Shown here: in pieces, positions 46,422 through 55,447 of the stretch | How positions within the stretch are numbered: position 1 is the first letter of the stretch | Layout: every line of letters begins with the position of its first letter | Assembly: GCF_000964465.1 (NCBI RefSeq) | Contig: NZ_BANH01000050.1 | Coordinates: 1 to 63,461 of the forward strand | DNA from: Gluconobacter thailandicus F149-1 = NBRC 100600 | Lineage (GTDB): Bacteria; Pseudomonadota; Alphaproteobacteria; Acetobacterales; Acetobacteraceae | Direction of reading: 5' to 3' | DNA: 63,461 nucleotides | The notes under the pieces: generated by a model | What the model was told of the DNA's origin: nothing | Seen by the model: the letters and a program-made list of their open reading frames with translations, nothing else | The model's database searches: none | Position numbers and translations under genes: made by a program

Positions 46422-47476
46422 TAATGACTCTCCTGAGTACGATTTTCAGCAAGACGAAGGACTGATGGTCCTATTTCAGACAGCGGCAACTGCACTTCTA
46501 CAGCTCCACATTCAAAGGCAGCCTTTGGCATGCCGTAGATGATTGACGTGTTGCGATCCTGCCCGATAGTTCGTGCACCACTCTGCCTCATGGCCAGCAA
46601 GCCCCGAGCACCATCAGTCTCCATCCCTGTAAGAATGACACCTACAGCATGCCGTCCTGCCGCTTGGGCAACTGAAAAAAACAGGGCGTCCACAGAGGGA
46701 CGATGTCCATTGAGAGGAGGACCGGACACAAGATGACAACTATAAGGAGACATACGTCCCGTGCGGGATACTTCAGTGTGCATCTCGCCCCCGGGAGCAA
46801 TAAATACTTTTCCCCTGGCAAGCTTGCATCCATCTGTCGCGAGACAAACTTCTGGACGTGAAATTGAATTGAGACGCCGGGCAAAATTTTTAGAAAATTG
46901 CTGCGGCATATGCTGCACAATCACTGTCGGGGGGCAATCTTCCGGAAAACTTCCTAGCACTTCTCCGAGTGCCTCAACTCCTCCCGTTGAAGCGCCGATT
47001 GCAACTATAAAGTCAGAGCTGCCCGAAAAGCCGGTCGAGACACCCAGATGAGCATTGACACGTTGAGAGGCCGCACGAACAACCACGTCTGCCAAACCCA
47101 CAAAAACAGCTTCACCTTGCTCACCGGACGATTTGGAAAAACATTCTACAGCTCCCAGTCGACAGGCCATTTCAACCATTTCGCTGCGAGCCGCCAGAAG
47201 ACTAGACACCATGACAACAGGCATGGGCCTCAGACGCATAATCTTTTCCAGAAACTGCAACCCATTCATTCCGGGCATTTCAACATCTAACGTCAACACG
47301 TCGGGCTTAAGCTTTAAAATCAGGTCCTTAGCTTCAAGTGGCGTACCCGCTGTTCCAACAACTTTGATTTTAGGGTTCCGCTTAAGCGCAAGCGTTATAA
47401 GCGCTCGACTTGTCAAAGAGTCATCAACAACCAATACAGAAATGGTTTCGGAATAAATCTTATGGCCGCCAAACAC
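46421..47476 (-). CDS. cheB: Chemotaxis protein-glutamate methylesterase CheB
   Basis: CheB removes methyl groups from, and deamidates, receptor glutamates. This 351-residue protein has an N-terminal receiver (phosphoacceptor D64 in LTLDVEMPGMNGLQFL) and a C-terminal methylesterase with catalytic S163 in AIGASTGGVEAL, H189 in IVQHMPQQF and D288 in ILTGMETDGARGL. All three catalytic residues are in place. The start is GTG, overlapping the cheR stop by one base (TAGTG). The composition is near the window norm, while cheR just upstream is very AT-rich. Confidence 0.96.
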   Translation of the reverse strand: MFGGHKIYSETISVLVVDDSLTSRALITLALKRNPKIKVVGTAGTPLEAKDLILKLKPDVLTLDVEMPGMNGLQFLEKIMRLRPMPVVMVSSLLAARSEMVEMACRLGAVECFSKSSGEQGEAVFVGLADVVVRAASQRVNAHLGVSTGFSGSSDFIVAIGASTGGVEALGEVLGSFPEDCPPTVIVQHMPQQFSKNFARRLNSISRPEVCLATDGCKLARGKVFIAPGGEMHTEVSRTGRMSPYSCHLVSGPPLNGHRPSVDALFFSVAQAAGRHAVGVILTGMETDGARGLLAMRQSGARTIGQDRNTSIIYGMPKAAFECGAVEVQLPLSEIGPSVLRLAENRTQESH

Positions 47477-48306
47477 TATTTTACTCTCTTATATGAATTC
47501 AATCCTACAGGCCTCAAACCAAGAAGATCTGGATTCGAAATTCTTTCCGAATGTCCAATATATATTTCACCGCCCACGTGAAGTCTTTCAGCTAATCGGG
47601 ACCATAATTTTTCTCTTGTTGGCTTATCAAAATAAATTGCTACATTTCGACAAAATATCGCATGAAACTTTGATTCAAACGGCCACTCAGTTATAAGGTT
47701 TAGAGATTTAAATCTTACTGTTTCCAATATTTCCTTTTTGAAAGTGAACTCTTTTCCTTTTTCTAAGCAAAATTTATTAAAAATTTCCAAAGGAATAGAT
47801 TTTTTTTCTTCTAGATCGTAAAATCCAATTCTGGATCGTTCAAGCATATTAGTATCAATATCAGTTCCTAAAATTTTCATCTTAGCGGTTGACAAATCCG
47901 CAAGAATTTCAGAAGCAGTCATTGCTGCAGAATAAGCCTCCTCTCCACTTGAGCAAGCAGCAGACCATATGCGTAATTCTTCACCATTTTTTATTTTATT
48001 AATAAATCCATTTCGGATTATATTTGATAGATAATTAAAATGATGCTTCTCTCTATAGAATGCCGTAACATTTGTTGTTAAAGCAGCAACCATTTGCGAA
48101 CGCTCAACTGCATCTGATTGAATAATATCACAATATTCCTCAAAATTTGAAATTTTATTTTCTCTCAGCCTTTTATTTAGACGCGAGAATACAAGGTCTT
48201 CTTTCTTATCATTCAAAAGAATACCTGAAACATCGTAGGCGATCTGAGAAATAATCCTTAAAGAACGCCGTGATATTTTCTCGTCTTTGTTGCTCAATGA
48301 AAGCAT
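47476..48306 (-). CDS. cheR: Chemotaxis protein methyltransferase CheR
   Basis: CheR methylates receptor glutamates using SAM. This 276-residue protein has a helical N-terminal domain, then the methyltransferase fold with RIWSAACSSGEEAYSAAM (SAM loop), KILGTDIDTNMLERS and AIFCRNVAIYFDKPTREKLW, all typical. The gene is markedly AT-rich, with long A and T runs and many AAA, ATA, TTT codons, unlike cheB. It starts 13 bases inside cheW in another frame, so the two are coupled. The receptor gene of this operon ends in a pentapeptide-like tail that could tether CheR. Confidence 0.95.
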   Translation of the reverse strand: MLSLSNKDEKISRRSLRIISQIAYDVSGILLNDKKEDLVFSRLNKRLRENKISNFEEYCDIIQSDAVERSQMVAALTTNVTAFYREKHHFNYLSNIIRNGFINKIKNGEELRIWSAACSSGEEAYSAAMTASEILADLSTAKMKILGTDIDTNMLERSRIGFYDLEEKKSIPLEIFNKFCLEKGKEFTFKKEILETVRFKSLNLITEWPFESKFHAIFCRNVAIYFDKPTREKLWSRLAERLHVGGEIYIGHSERISNPDLLGLRPVGLNSYKRVK

Positions 48307-48716
48307 TCTTTAATAAGATTTGGGATATCCAAGATAAATATGACACGGCCTTCAATAGAAAGTATTCCCTCTAGAAACGTGGAAACATCTCCTTGAGAAA
48401 CATCAGGAAGATTTTTTCTGCTATTTTCGTCGTAGTCGATAATGTCTGAAACATTATTAACAGAAAATGAAACTGTTTTTTCACCATTTTCTATAATAAC
48501 CATGGCTTTTTTTTCGCCATTATCGCTCGATGGATTTATTTTTTTACAAAAATCAACGAGAGGAATAACCGTTCCACGAATATTAATAATTCCTTCCATA
48601 AAAGACGGAGAGGAAGGAATAGGTGTAGCCTGAACCCAATTCCGAATTTCGCGTACAGCACCAATATCAATGGCGTACTCTTGATCGTACGTCGTAAAAA
48701 CAAGCACTTTTGGCAT
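48294..48716 (-). CDS. cheW: Chemotaxis coupling protein CheW
   Basis: CheW links receptors to CheA. This 140-residue single-domain protein has EYAIDIGAVREIRNWVQATPIPSSPSF-like opening (cited as DIGAVREIRNW and TPIPSSPSFMEGIINIRGTVI, the latter cut to IINIRGTVIPLVDF), then the late VTDIIDY-type SDIIDYDE segment and FLEGILSIEGRVIFILDI. It has the standard two-barrel CheW fold. It shares the very low G+C of cheR and cheA. It follows cheA by 11 bases and overlaps cheR. Confidence 0.94.
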   Translation of the reverse strand: MPKVLVFTTYDQEYAIDIGAVREIRNWVQATPIPSSPSFMEGIINIRGTVIPLVDFCKKINPSSDNGEKKAMVIIENGEKTVSFSVNNVSDIIDYDENSRKNLPDVSQGDVSTFLEGILSIEGRVIFILDIPNLIKECFH

Positions 48717-48727
48717 TTTGATTTTCC

Positions 48728-50779
48728 TTATTTAGCCGCTCTGACATTTTTTTTCCCGGAAACACTTTCAATAAGAAAATCTACGTCCACAATCAGCGCG
48801 ACGCCCCCATCCCCCAAAATGGTAGCTGACGAAAACCCGGATATTTTTTTATAATTTTTTTCTATTGATTTAACTACAAATCTGGACTGATCAATGATTT
48901 CATCAACAATTAAAGCAATTTTTTCTTTTTTTTCATTTTCTATTATTAAGCATGAATTATTTTTTGTTTCTATTTTATTTTTTTCAGTTAAATTTTCGCT
49001 ATTTATAATAGGAATATACTCATCACGGTAGGGATATCCCCACACATCTTCCGAAATTTTGAATTTTTTACTTTCTTGAAAAAGAAATGCTTCCACCACT
49101 CCAGAAACTGGAACAATAAAATTTTGCTTCTGGGTTCTGAAAATTAGTCCTTCGACAACAGCTAAGGTCAACGGAAGCGAAATCGAAAATAATGTCCCTT
49201 TGTCTTCTTCTGTTAAAATAGAAATTCTTCCGCCTATTTCAGAAATGGATTTTCTAACGACATCCATTCCTACTCCCCGCCCCGAAAGGTCAGACACATT
49301 TTCAACGGTAGAAAAACCAGGCTCGAAAATAAGGTTTTGTATTTCTTCTTTCTCCATTAGAATAGAATTATTAATAATTCCCTTTGAGATCGCTTTTTGA
49401 TGAATTTTTTCACAATTCAAACCGGCGCCATCATCTTCAATTTCAATTATAATCCGGCCAGAACGATGAAATGCACGTAAAGACAATTGCCCTTCTGCAG
49501 GTTTTCCTGCTGCAACACGAAGATGTGTACTTTCGAGCCCATGATCTATGGCATTCCGTACCATGTGTGTCAGAGGGTCAGATAATTTTTCCAGGATAGA
49601 CCGATCAACCTCAGTGTCTTCACCTTCAAGATGTAGAATTACGTCTTTTCCAGAAACTCGACTTGTTTCGCGTACAATACGCCCCATCCGTTGAAAAACG
49701 GTTTTAATAGGATGCGCCCGCATTGCCATCACGTTTTCCTGCAACTCATGCGTGAGTTGATCCAACTCAGAAATGACAATGTCCAGCGCAGAACCAGGAC
49801 GAATATCATTAACTTTCATCTGAGAGCGAATAGCTCCTTGATTAATTACAAGCTCACTCAGAAGATCTACAAGTTTATCAACTCGCTTGGTATCAACCCG
49901 GATAGTTGGATTTTCTTTTCTAGAGTCTCTCGATGGCTTCTGTGCTCCAGAAAATTCGTCAACCTTATTTTTGTCGAAATTATTTGGAATTTTTCCTGCT
50001 AATTTGCAACTAACGTGTTTTTCTTCTAAAAATTCTACTTTGATATTATCTCCAGACCATTCGAAAATTTCTTCAAGAGAATTCTTATTTTCATTAGAAA
50101 ATATTACAATATTCCATGTAGAATACGTTTTATTTACATTAAATTCCTCAATGTTAGGTAAATCATCACAGTGTATCTCGACTTCCATTTCTCCTTTTTT
50201 TTCTAAAAAAGACAGAATGTTACGAATATCGTCTCCGCTTTCATATAAGCCAATTCTAGGAGTAATTTCTAATAAAAATTTCTCTTTTTTTGGAAGATCA
50301 ATTTTTATTGGAGTGAAAGAAATTCCTTCTATATCTTCAGGGAGTTCTTCAACTGAGACTGGACTTTTCGAAAGTGCTTCTGGCACGTTGATATAACGAT
50401 CCAGTTCTTCAACCACATCATCTTGAACTGATAGATCTGTTCCATCTCGATAAAATGCTACGATATCGGTAAGTACGTCGGCAGCCTTTAAAAAAGTAGC
50501 TATGGCGGCTTGGTCAACCGTGCACTCTCCGCCGCGAAATTTTTCTAGTACCGCTTCAAACAGATGGGAAAACCGAACAAGCTTTTCCATGCCGAATGCC
50601 CCAGCTCCCCCTTTTATGGAGTGAACCGCCCGGAAAATAGTATTTATCTTTTCTCCTGGACCTGTCGCTGCATCCAGAGAGGAAAGCTCTTCCTCAAGAA
50701 GGCTCAGCTGTTCTCCGCATTCTTCAAAGAAGATTAACCGGATACTTTCCAAGTCATCAGTTTCAACATAATTGTTCAT
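48728..50779 (-). CDS. cheA: Chemotaxis histidine kinase CheA
   Basis: CheA phosphorylates CheY and CheB. This 683-residue protein shows P1 (Hpt) with H53 in RAVHSIKGGAGAFG, a Lys/Glu-rich P2-like linker (about 150-285), P3 dimerisation, P4 ATPase with HMVRNAIDHGLES (N box), EDDGAGLN (G1) and GRGVGMDVVRK (G2), and P5 CheW-like regulatory domain. All kinase boxes are intact. Base composition is patchy: the linker and P5 parts are extremely AT-rich, while the P3-P4 core is closer to the neighbours. It overlaps the upstream cheY by four bases. Confidence 0.96.
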   Translation of the reverse strand: MNNYVETDDLESIRLIFFEECGEQLSLLEEELSSLDAATGPGEKINTIFRAVHSIKGGAGAFGMEKLVRFSHLFEAVLEKFRGGECTVDQAAIATFLKAADVLTDIVAFYRDGTDLSVQDDVVEELDRYINVPEALSKSPVSVEELPEDIEGISFTPIKIDLPKKEKFLLEITPRIGLYESGDDIRNILSFLEKKGEMEVEIHCDDLPNIEEFNVNKTYSTWNIVIFSNENKNSLEEIFEWSGDNIKVEFLEEKHVSCKLAGKIPNNFDKNKVDEFSGAQKPSRDSRKENPTIRVDTKRVDKLVDLLSELVINQGAIRSQMKVNDIRPGSALDIVISELDQLTHELQENVMAMRAHPIKTVFQRMGRIVRETSRVSGKDVILHLEGEDTEVDRSILEKLSDPLTHMVRNAIDHGLESTHLRVAAGKPAEGQLSLRAFHRSGRIIIEIEDDGAGLNCEKIHQKAISKGIINNSILMEKEEIQNLIFEPGFSTVENVSDLSGRGVGMDVVRKSISEIGGRISILTEEDKGTLFSISLPLTLAVVEGLIFRTQKQNFIVPVSGVVEAFLFQESKKFKISEDVWGYPYRDEYIPIINSENLTEKNKIETKNNSCLIIENEKKEKIALIVDEIIDQSRFVVKSIEKNYKKISGFSSATILGDGGVALIVDVDFLIESVSGKKNVRAAK

Positions 50780-51135
50780 GCCGAGACCCGATCAATCGTG
50801 TTCAAAAGACGCGTTGCATCAAATGGCTTTACGAGCCAGCCTGTCGCACCAGCTTCGCGACCTTTTTCTCTTACTTCTGGACTGCCTTCGGTTGTCAAAA
50901 ACAGAATAGGTATAAATTTCGTTTTAGCTTGCTGTCGCAATTTCTGCACCAATTCGAAACCATTCATACGAGGCATATTAAGGTCAGTAATAATAATAGA
51001 TGGGTCAAATTCACTTAGCTTTTCGAGCGCATCCATACCATCTTCTGCCTGACAAACAGTATATCCTGCGCCTTCCAGCGTATTTTTCAGAAGGTTCCGG
51101 ATTGTTCTCGAGTCATCAACAATCAGAATATTCAC
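50776..51135 (-). CDS. cheY: Chemotaxis response regulator CheY (first copy)
   Basis: This 119-residue receiver has ILIVDDSRTIRNLL, phosphoacceptor D51 in IIITDLNMPRMNGFEL, the T81/T82 pair and K103 in LVKPFD. It is placed between the STAS gene and cheA, the position of CheYI or CheY1 in alphaproteobacterial operons. It overlaps both neighbours by four bases. With two CheYs in one operon, one is often a phosphate sink and the other binds the motor; which is which cannot be read from the sequence. Confidence 0.94.
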   Translation of the reverse strand: MNILIVDDSRTIRNLLKNTLEGAGYTVCQAEDGMDALEKLSEFDPSIIITDLNMPRMNGFELVQKLRQQAKTKFIPILFLTTEGSPEVREKGREAGATGWLVKPFDATRLLNTIDRVSA

Positions 51136-51401
51136 TGTGTCTTGTCCCCATCTAAAAGCCTTCTAGCTCCAAGCAGAATCAAAGACTTTTCCAGTTCAGG
51201 CGAAGGGTTTTGAATTATGAATTTCTTATTGCGCGCCAGTGCAGTTTTTCGGGCTGACAGTAAGATCTCGAGGCATCGGCCGCCCAAACGTTTCACCTCA
51301 CTGCCATCCAGAACAATATCTTCTGGCAAAGCTTTCAGGTGTTCCAACAAATCAAAAGAGACTCCTGTCTCAAGAAGCTCTGGCAAACAAAAAATTTCCA
51401 T
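51132..51401 (-). CDS. STAS-domain protein (CheX/CheS position)
   Basis: This 89-residue protein is a single STAS domain like anti-sigma-factor antagonists. The DGSEVKRLGGRCLEILLSARK segment, quoted as DGSEVKRLGGRC, has the Ser of the D-x-S-x-V/L motif that is phosphorylated in some members. It sits between the receptor and cheY. In rhizobia and Caulobacter a STAS protein holds the same place; rhizobial CheS binds CheA and speeds CheY1-P loss. The start at 51401 overlaps the receptor stop by one base; an earlier ATG six codons up would overlap more. Role by analogy only. Confidence 0.82.
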   Translation of the reverse strand: MEIFCLPELLETGVSFDLLEHLKALPEDIVLDGSEVKRLGGRCLEILLSARKTALARNKKFIIQNPSPELEKSLILLGARRLLDGDKTQ

Positions 51402-52897
51402 TACCGAAACTCCTCCCAACCTTCATCGGAGGTCTGATATCGCTCTGTAACCAAAGGCATAGAAGGTGATAGGTCACGTCGCTGAACTTCGGAGCTAACG
51501 GGAGAAACATCTTCACTACACAGATGAAAATGACGAACAATCTGAACCAGCTCTTCGGCTTCAGCGCTTAGATTGTGACTTGCCGCTGTGGCCTCTTCGA
51601 CCATTGCAGCATTTTGTTGTGTATTCTGGTCCATCTGACTGACGGCAGTACTGATTTCAGAAAGATTATTAGCCTGATCTTGAGCTGTCGTTGCAATCTC
51701 ACCGATAAGAAGACTGATTTCACCTACGTTTTCCACAATGGTCTTCATTGCTCCTCCCGTTTCCTGGACCAGAGCCGTACCTTGGCTAATTTGCTGAATA
51801 CTGGAACTAATCAGACTTTTGATATCCTTGGCAGCGTCTGCCGAACGCTGCGCCAGGGCTCGCACTTCTGTTGCGACGACAGCAAAGCCTCTTCCCGCCT
51901 CCCCTGCTCGAGCGGCCTCTACGCCGGCATTCAGAGCCAAAAGATTTGTTTGAAAAGTAATGTCGTCTAACAATCCAAGGATCTGACCAATTTGCTTGGA
52001 AGAGTTTTGAATATCCAGCATGGCCGCTGTTGCCGCGGCCATCACATCCCCTGAGTTTTGTGCCCGCTCAACGGTCTGCTGGGCAACAGTGCTAGCGTGA
52101 GTTGCAGCCTCAGCAGTTTTTTTAACGGTTTCTGTCACAGCTCCGACAGATAGCGTTGTTTCTTCAAGTCGACTGACCTGCTGCTCGGTGCGGCGGGCAA
52201 GGTCGTCTGCGGCAGATGCGATTTCTGCCGAACCGGACGAAATTGTCCCAACACTGTCATTCAGGGACATCAAAATTTTCTGAAGATCTTCAGCAGTGGC
52301 ATTAAAATCCAATCGAAGTCGCTCATATCGCTCCGGAAAAGCATCTTCTAGACGGTGATCCAGACATCCTGCTCGCAATTTGCTCAGCGCCACGCCGAGA
52401 ACTTCTGTCATTTTTTCAAAAGATTGGGATTCTACTTGAGTCTCTGCCTGAGCACTTTCGGCGTTTTCCTGCGCTCTCAACAAGGCTGTACGGGCTTCAA
52501 ATGCATCCTTGTTGCTTTTGAGGAGATCAGACTGCACACGCTGTAAGCGTGCCTGTATTGCGACGAGCTCAGGAACCGAATTTTCAGATGGAAGGATGTC
52601 CTGAACGGCAAGGACATGAGAGCCTTTTGACAGGGCATAAGCAGGCCGGACTATTCTAAAAAACAGTATGATAGCCGCAAGCAGGCTCAAGAGCAGAACC
52701 AGCCCGTCAGGCGCTACTCCCATGAAAACAGGCATCGAAGAGCCAGTTCCCGGCACACTCCAGAAGCGCCAGAATGTAACTCCTGTGAGGACCACTACCG
52801 GAAAAAGCACTGTCGCCCAGAAGAAAAAACTGGAAGCGATACTACTTTCAGATCGTACGCTCACATGAGAGGAAAACATTCCAGATTGCCCAGTCAT
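51401..52897 (-). CDS. Methyl-accepting chemotaxis protein without a large sensor domain
   Basis: This 498-residue receptor is the first gene of the che operon. Two hydrophobic helices (about 23-47 and 62-86) enclose only about 15 periplasmic residues, so there is no ligand domain. A long coiled coil follows, with the signalling tip [20 protein letters not shown] and [18 protein letters not shown] fully conserved. The C-terminus ends EGWEEFR, which fits the x-W-x-x-F tether for CheR and CheB. The receptor probably reads an internal, redox or membrane signal. 52898-53014 upstream should hold the operon promoter; I see no convincing hexamers or sigma-28 site. Confidence 0.92.
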   Translation of the reverse strand: MTGQSGMFSSHVSVRSESSIASSFFFWATVLFPVVVLTGVTFWRFWSVPGTGSSMPVFMGVAPDGLVLLLSLLAAIILFFRIVRPAYALSKGSHVLAVQDILPSENSVPELVAIQARLQRVQSDLLKSNKDAFEARTALLRAQENAESAQAETQVESQSFEKMTEVLGVALSKLRAGCLDHRLEDAFPERYERLRLDFNATAEDLQKILMSLNDSVGTISSGSAEIASAADDLARRTEQQVSRLEETTLSVGAVTETVKKTAEAATHASTVAQQTVERAQNSGDVMAAATAAMLDIQNSSKQIGQILGLLDDITFQTNLLALNAGVEAARAGEAGRGFAVVATEVRALAQRSADAAKDIKSLISSSIQQISQGTALVQETGGAMKTIVENVGEISLLIGEIATTAQDQANNLSEISTAVSQMDQNTQQNAAMVEEATAASHNLSAEAEELVQIVRHFHLCSEDVSPVSSEVQRRDLSPSMPLVTERYQTSDEGWEEFR

Positions 52898-52970
52898 AAC
52901 AGGTCCCCATATCCCGCAGGCGCAAGACCTACGAACATGGAAACCTGTTTACGGGGAACTGATTGATAGT

Positions 52971-52980
52971 CTGTTAACAG
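52971..52980. promoter_or_regulatory. Ten-base palindrome upstream of the che operon
   Basis: CTGTTAACAG is a perfect ten-base palindrome about 75 bases before the receptor start, in the 117-base gap between the receptor gene and the 3' end of the protease-like gene. Short palindromes arise by chance, so operator status is only a suggestion. Confidence 0.25.
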
Positions 52981-53014
52981 TCCGTCGCCTTATGCTCTTG
53001 GCGCCCGGAAACGT

Positions 53015-53971
53015 TTACTCAGCAGCCTGACGGTCTGGGTCATTGGCCGGAATGTCCGTGTCATGCTGCGCATATAACTTGCGTCCACGCCCGATCCACA
53101 AACGGTAATGGCGCATGAAATCGCTGCCAAGCAGTACATCCGTATCTGGCAGATCATCCACAACAGCCAGGCGGATATTGTGAAACACGATATCGCCGAC
53201 CTCAAGCGTTGAAAAAAGATGATGATAAGCCTTCACGGGATCATGGGTTATCCCCCAGACTACGCTTACAGGATCCTGCTGCAGCATTTCGCGCGTCACA
53301 CCTGCACGACGTGCCGTATGCATTGTCATGGCCGTATTCGTAGCACCGGTATCCAAAGTCGCGTCCGCCAAATGCCCATTGATCTTGACGTCCAGTATCG
53401 TCTTCGAGTTAGCGGACACGCCATGATTCACGTGAATGGTATGAATACGTTCGCCCCAACCGGGCGTGGGACTTGGACAATCTTCAGTTCGAACCAAGCG
53501 GACGATATGATCGGGAATATCAATGATCGTATCGTAGTTGCCAAGGAAATCGGCACCAAACAGACCGACAACCGGAAGGCCATCTATAGACCTTTCAAAT
53601 TTTCCTGCCGCAACAACAGAAAAATTAGACGCTTTGGATGGCCCCATTTCCAGGCTGTCGATCTTCACGACCTCAGCGAGTTCTGCGCCCCCCACGCCGC
53701 TGATCGTTCCGAACGCTCCCAGCACCTCCAGACCCAGAGGATTAATATGGGATGTTCCTATCAAAGACGTCATTGACCCCGTATCCACAATAAGGGCAAC
53801 GGGATGACCGTTAATGCCCGCCCGAACAATGGGAGAGCCTGAACGATTGATGATGGGCATCACACCGCTTGTATAAACCTTGCATTGAAGTGGCCCTGTC
53901 GGCGAGCAGGCTGCCAATCCCGACACAAGCGTTCCGATGATGGCTCCCTGCATCCATGTTCTCATGCCCAT
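53015..53971 (-). CDS. Retropepsin-like aspartyl protease lipoprotein
   Basis: This 318-residue protein has a lipoprotein signal peptide with lipobox LAAC near residue 22. Two retropepsin-type active-site motifs are present: VDTGSMTSLI near residue 64 and LDTGATNTAM near 205. Two lobes in one chain suggest an intramolecular dimer as in pepsin-like enzymes, or one of two related domains. It would act at the inner or outer membrane of the cell envelope. Similar predicted aspartyl proteases with one or two such motifs are common in alphaproteobacteria. Starts at codons 1 and 3 are both possible. Its promoter should lie in 53972-54178. Confidence 0.82.
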   Translation of the reverse strand: MGMRTWMQGAIIGTLVSGLAACSPTGPLQCKVYTSGVMPIINRSGSPIVRAGINGHPVALIVDTGSMTSLIGTSHINPLGLEVLGAFGTISGVGGAELAEVVKIDSLEMGPSKASNFSVVAAGKFERSIDGLPVVGLFGADFLGNYDTIIDIPDHIVRLVRTEDCPSPTPGWGERIHTIHVNHGVSANSKTILDVKINGHLADATLDTGATNTAMTMHTARRAGVTREMLQQDPVSVVWGITHDPVKAYHHLFSTLEVGDIVFHNIRLAVVDDLPDTDVLLGSDFMRHYRLWIGRGRKLYAQHDTDIPANDPDRQAAE

Positions 53972-54178
53972 CTCGTTCCACTTTTCATTATTGCAAACCG
54001 TTACACTTGTCTCGCAGGATCAATTTCCCCCGCAAGTTACTTTTTTTGTTCAAAAAAGCATTTTTTTCGAAAAAGCCTCTTGCCACTGTCCGGGGAGGTT
54101 GGTAAATCACCGCCACCGACCGAGAGGACGCCAACACGGCACCAAACGGACGGTCCAAAGATCGCTGAAAAGCGGTTT
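53972..54178. other. Non-coding gap before tRNA-Asp
   Basis: No gene is seen. The stretch holds several A and T runs of six or seven bases around 54040-54075, which may bend the DNA or help a promoter. It must contain the promoter of the tRNA gene and that of the divergent protease gene, but no convincing hexamer pair could be picked out. Confidence 0.4.
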
Positions 54179-54255
<77 letters not shown>

Positions 54256-54421
54256 CTCTTTACATGAGTGGTGTATAAATCTCCCCAAAAAACTAAAATC
54301 CACTGAAATGATGTCGGTTACATACCGTTGCACTTCGTTTTGAAGCGATAAGACTTTGGTAAGGATACGTTAACGCCTGCCATACCACACTGATACCTCC
54401 TTCTTTCTTCAAGGATGTATC

Positions 54422-54667
54422 ATGTCTTCCAGCATTTCTTCCCTTGGCTCTTCTGCCATGTCATCCCTTTACAGCACTGGAAGCCGCCAGGACACGTCTT
54501 CAACGTCTTCCACCCAGGAAACGACAACGACGACATCCACCAATGCTGACGGGTCTGTCACGACGACTGTCACTGATTCTTCGGGTAATATCGTTTCCGA
54601 GACAACGACTGGCGGCACATCTTCTGGTTCTACCAACAGCGACCGCGAGCTTGACCTTACTGCCTGA
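54422..54667 (+). CDS. Ser/Thr-rich small protein
   Basis: This 81-residue frame starts at an ATG with AAGGA seven bases upstream. About half the residues are Ser or Thr (SSSISSLGSSAMSS; TTTTTSTNADGSVTTTVTD). There is no signal peptide or helix, so it looks disordered. The central GSVTTTVTDSSGNIVSETTT has a periodic beta-like pattern as in short repeat proteins. Good ribosome site and no overlap with other genes support it as real, but no family is recognised. 54256-54421 between the tRNA and this gene holds no other gene. Confidence 0.55.
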   Translation: MSSSISSLGSSAMSSLYSTGSRQDTSSTSSTQETTTTTSTNADGSVTTTVTDSSGNIVSETTTGGTSSGSTNSDRELDLTA

Positions 54668-54678
54668 GACAGGTCCAG

Positions 54679-55443
54679 TCAGGCCGTAAGGTAAACGTCC
54701 AGCACTTCGTCGGGCGTTCCATCCATCCGGATCCGGCCATCCTCCAGCCAGATAACCCGTGTGCACCATTTGCGCATCACATCTGGCTGGTGGGTAGAAA
54801 TCACCAGAATATCCGCATGCTGGACCATGGCCTCAAGACGGTCCTGCGCCTTGTTCATGAAAGCACCATCGCCTGCCAGAAACCATTCATCCATCAGCAG
54901 GATCTGAGGTCTCATGGCCGTCGCCAGACCAAAAGCCAGACGCACAGTCATCCCGGAACTGTAGGTTTTCAGGGGCATATCCACATACGACCCCAAATCC
55001 GCAAAGTCCTGCACGTCCCGATCAATCTGGCTGATCTGCGCCTTGGATAACCCGCCATGCAAGCCATACAGACGAATATTTTCCCGTCCTGTCAGCTCCA
55101 TATTCATGCCAAGACCGGCATCCAGCAGGGTGCCCAGGGAGCCTTCCAGCCTCACGCGGCCACCAACTGGCTCATAGATGCCAGCCATGGTCCGCAAAAG
55201 TGTTGTTTTTCCTGCTCCGTTCCGGCCAATCAGACCAAGACGTTCGCCAGACTTCAGATTGAAACTGATCTCCCTCAGAACACTGACGACTGTGCGCTCG
55301 CGCCCGTCCTGCATCAGATGAGCCGCGGGAGACCCTGGACGTAGATTGGAAAGTGTATTTCCGACGTGCTTCTTCAGAGACCGGCTCTGGCCGTGATAAA
55401 GCGGGAAATCGATCTGGAGCCGATCAATGTCGATACGGGGCAT
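54679..55443 (-). CDS. Polysaccharide/polyol-phosphate export ABC ATPase
   Basis: This 254-residue ATPase belongs to the KpsT/Wzt/TagH group. It has Walker A GRNGAGKTTLLR, the signature KTYSSGMTVRLAFGLA, Walker B ILLMDEWFLAGD and switch His in VISTHQPDVM. There is no C-terminal sugar-binding extension, so it is the short, KpsT-like form. It drives export of a lipid-linked or phospholipid-anchored glycan with the permease upstream. The frame runs 39 codons further up, but the start MPRIDIDRLQIDF at 55443 follows the permease stop by four bases and fits the family. Confidence 0.9.
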   Translation of the reverse strand: MPRIDIDRLQIDFPLYHGQSRSLKKHVGNTLSNLRPGSPAAHLMQDGRERTVVSVLREISFNLKSGERLGLIGRNGAGKTTLLRTMAGIYEPVGGRVRLEGSLGTLLDAGLGMNMELTGRENIRLYGLHGGLSKAQISQIDRDVQDFADLGSYVDMPLKTYSSGMTVRLAFGLATAMRPQILLMDEWFLAGDGAFMNKAQDRLEAMVQHADILVISTHQPDVMRKWCTRVIWLEDGRIRMDGTPDEVLDVYLTA

Positions 55444-55447
55444 GAGG

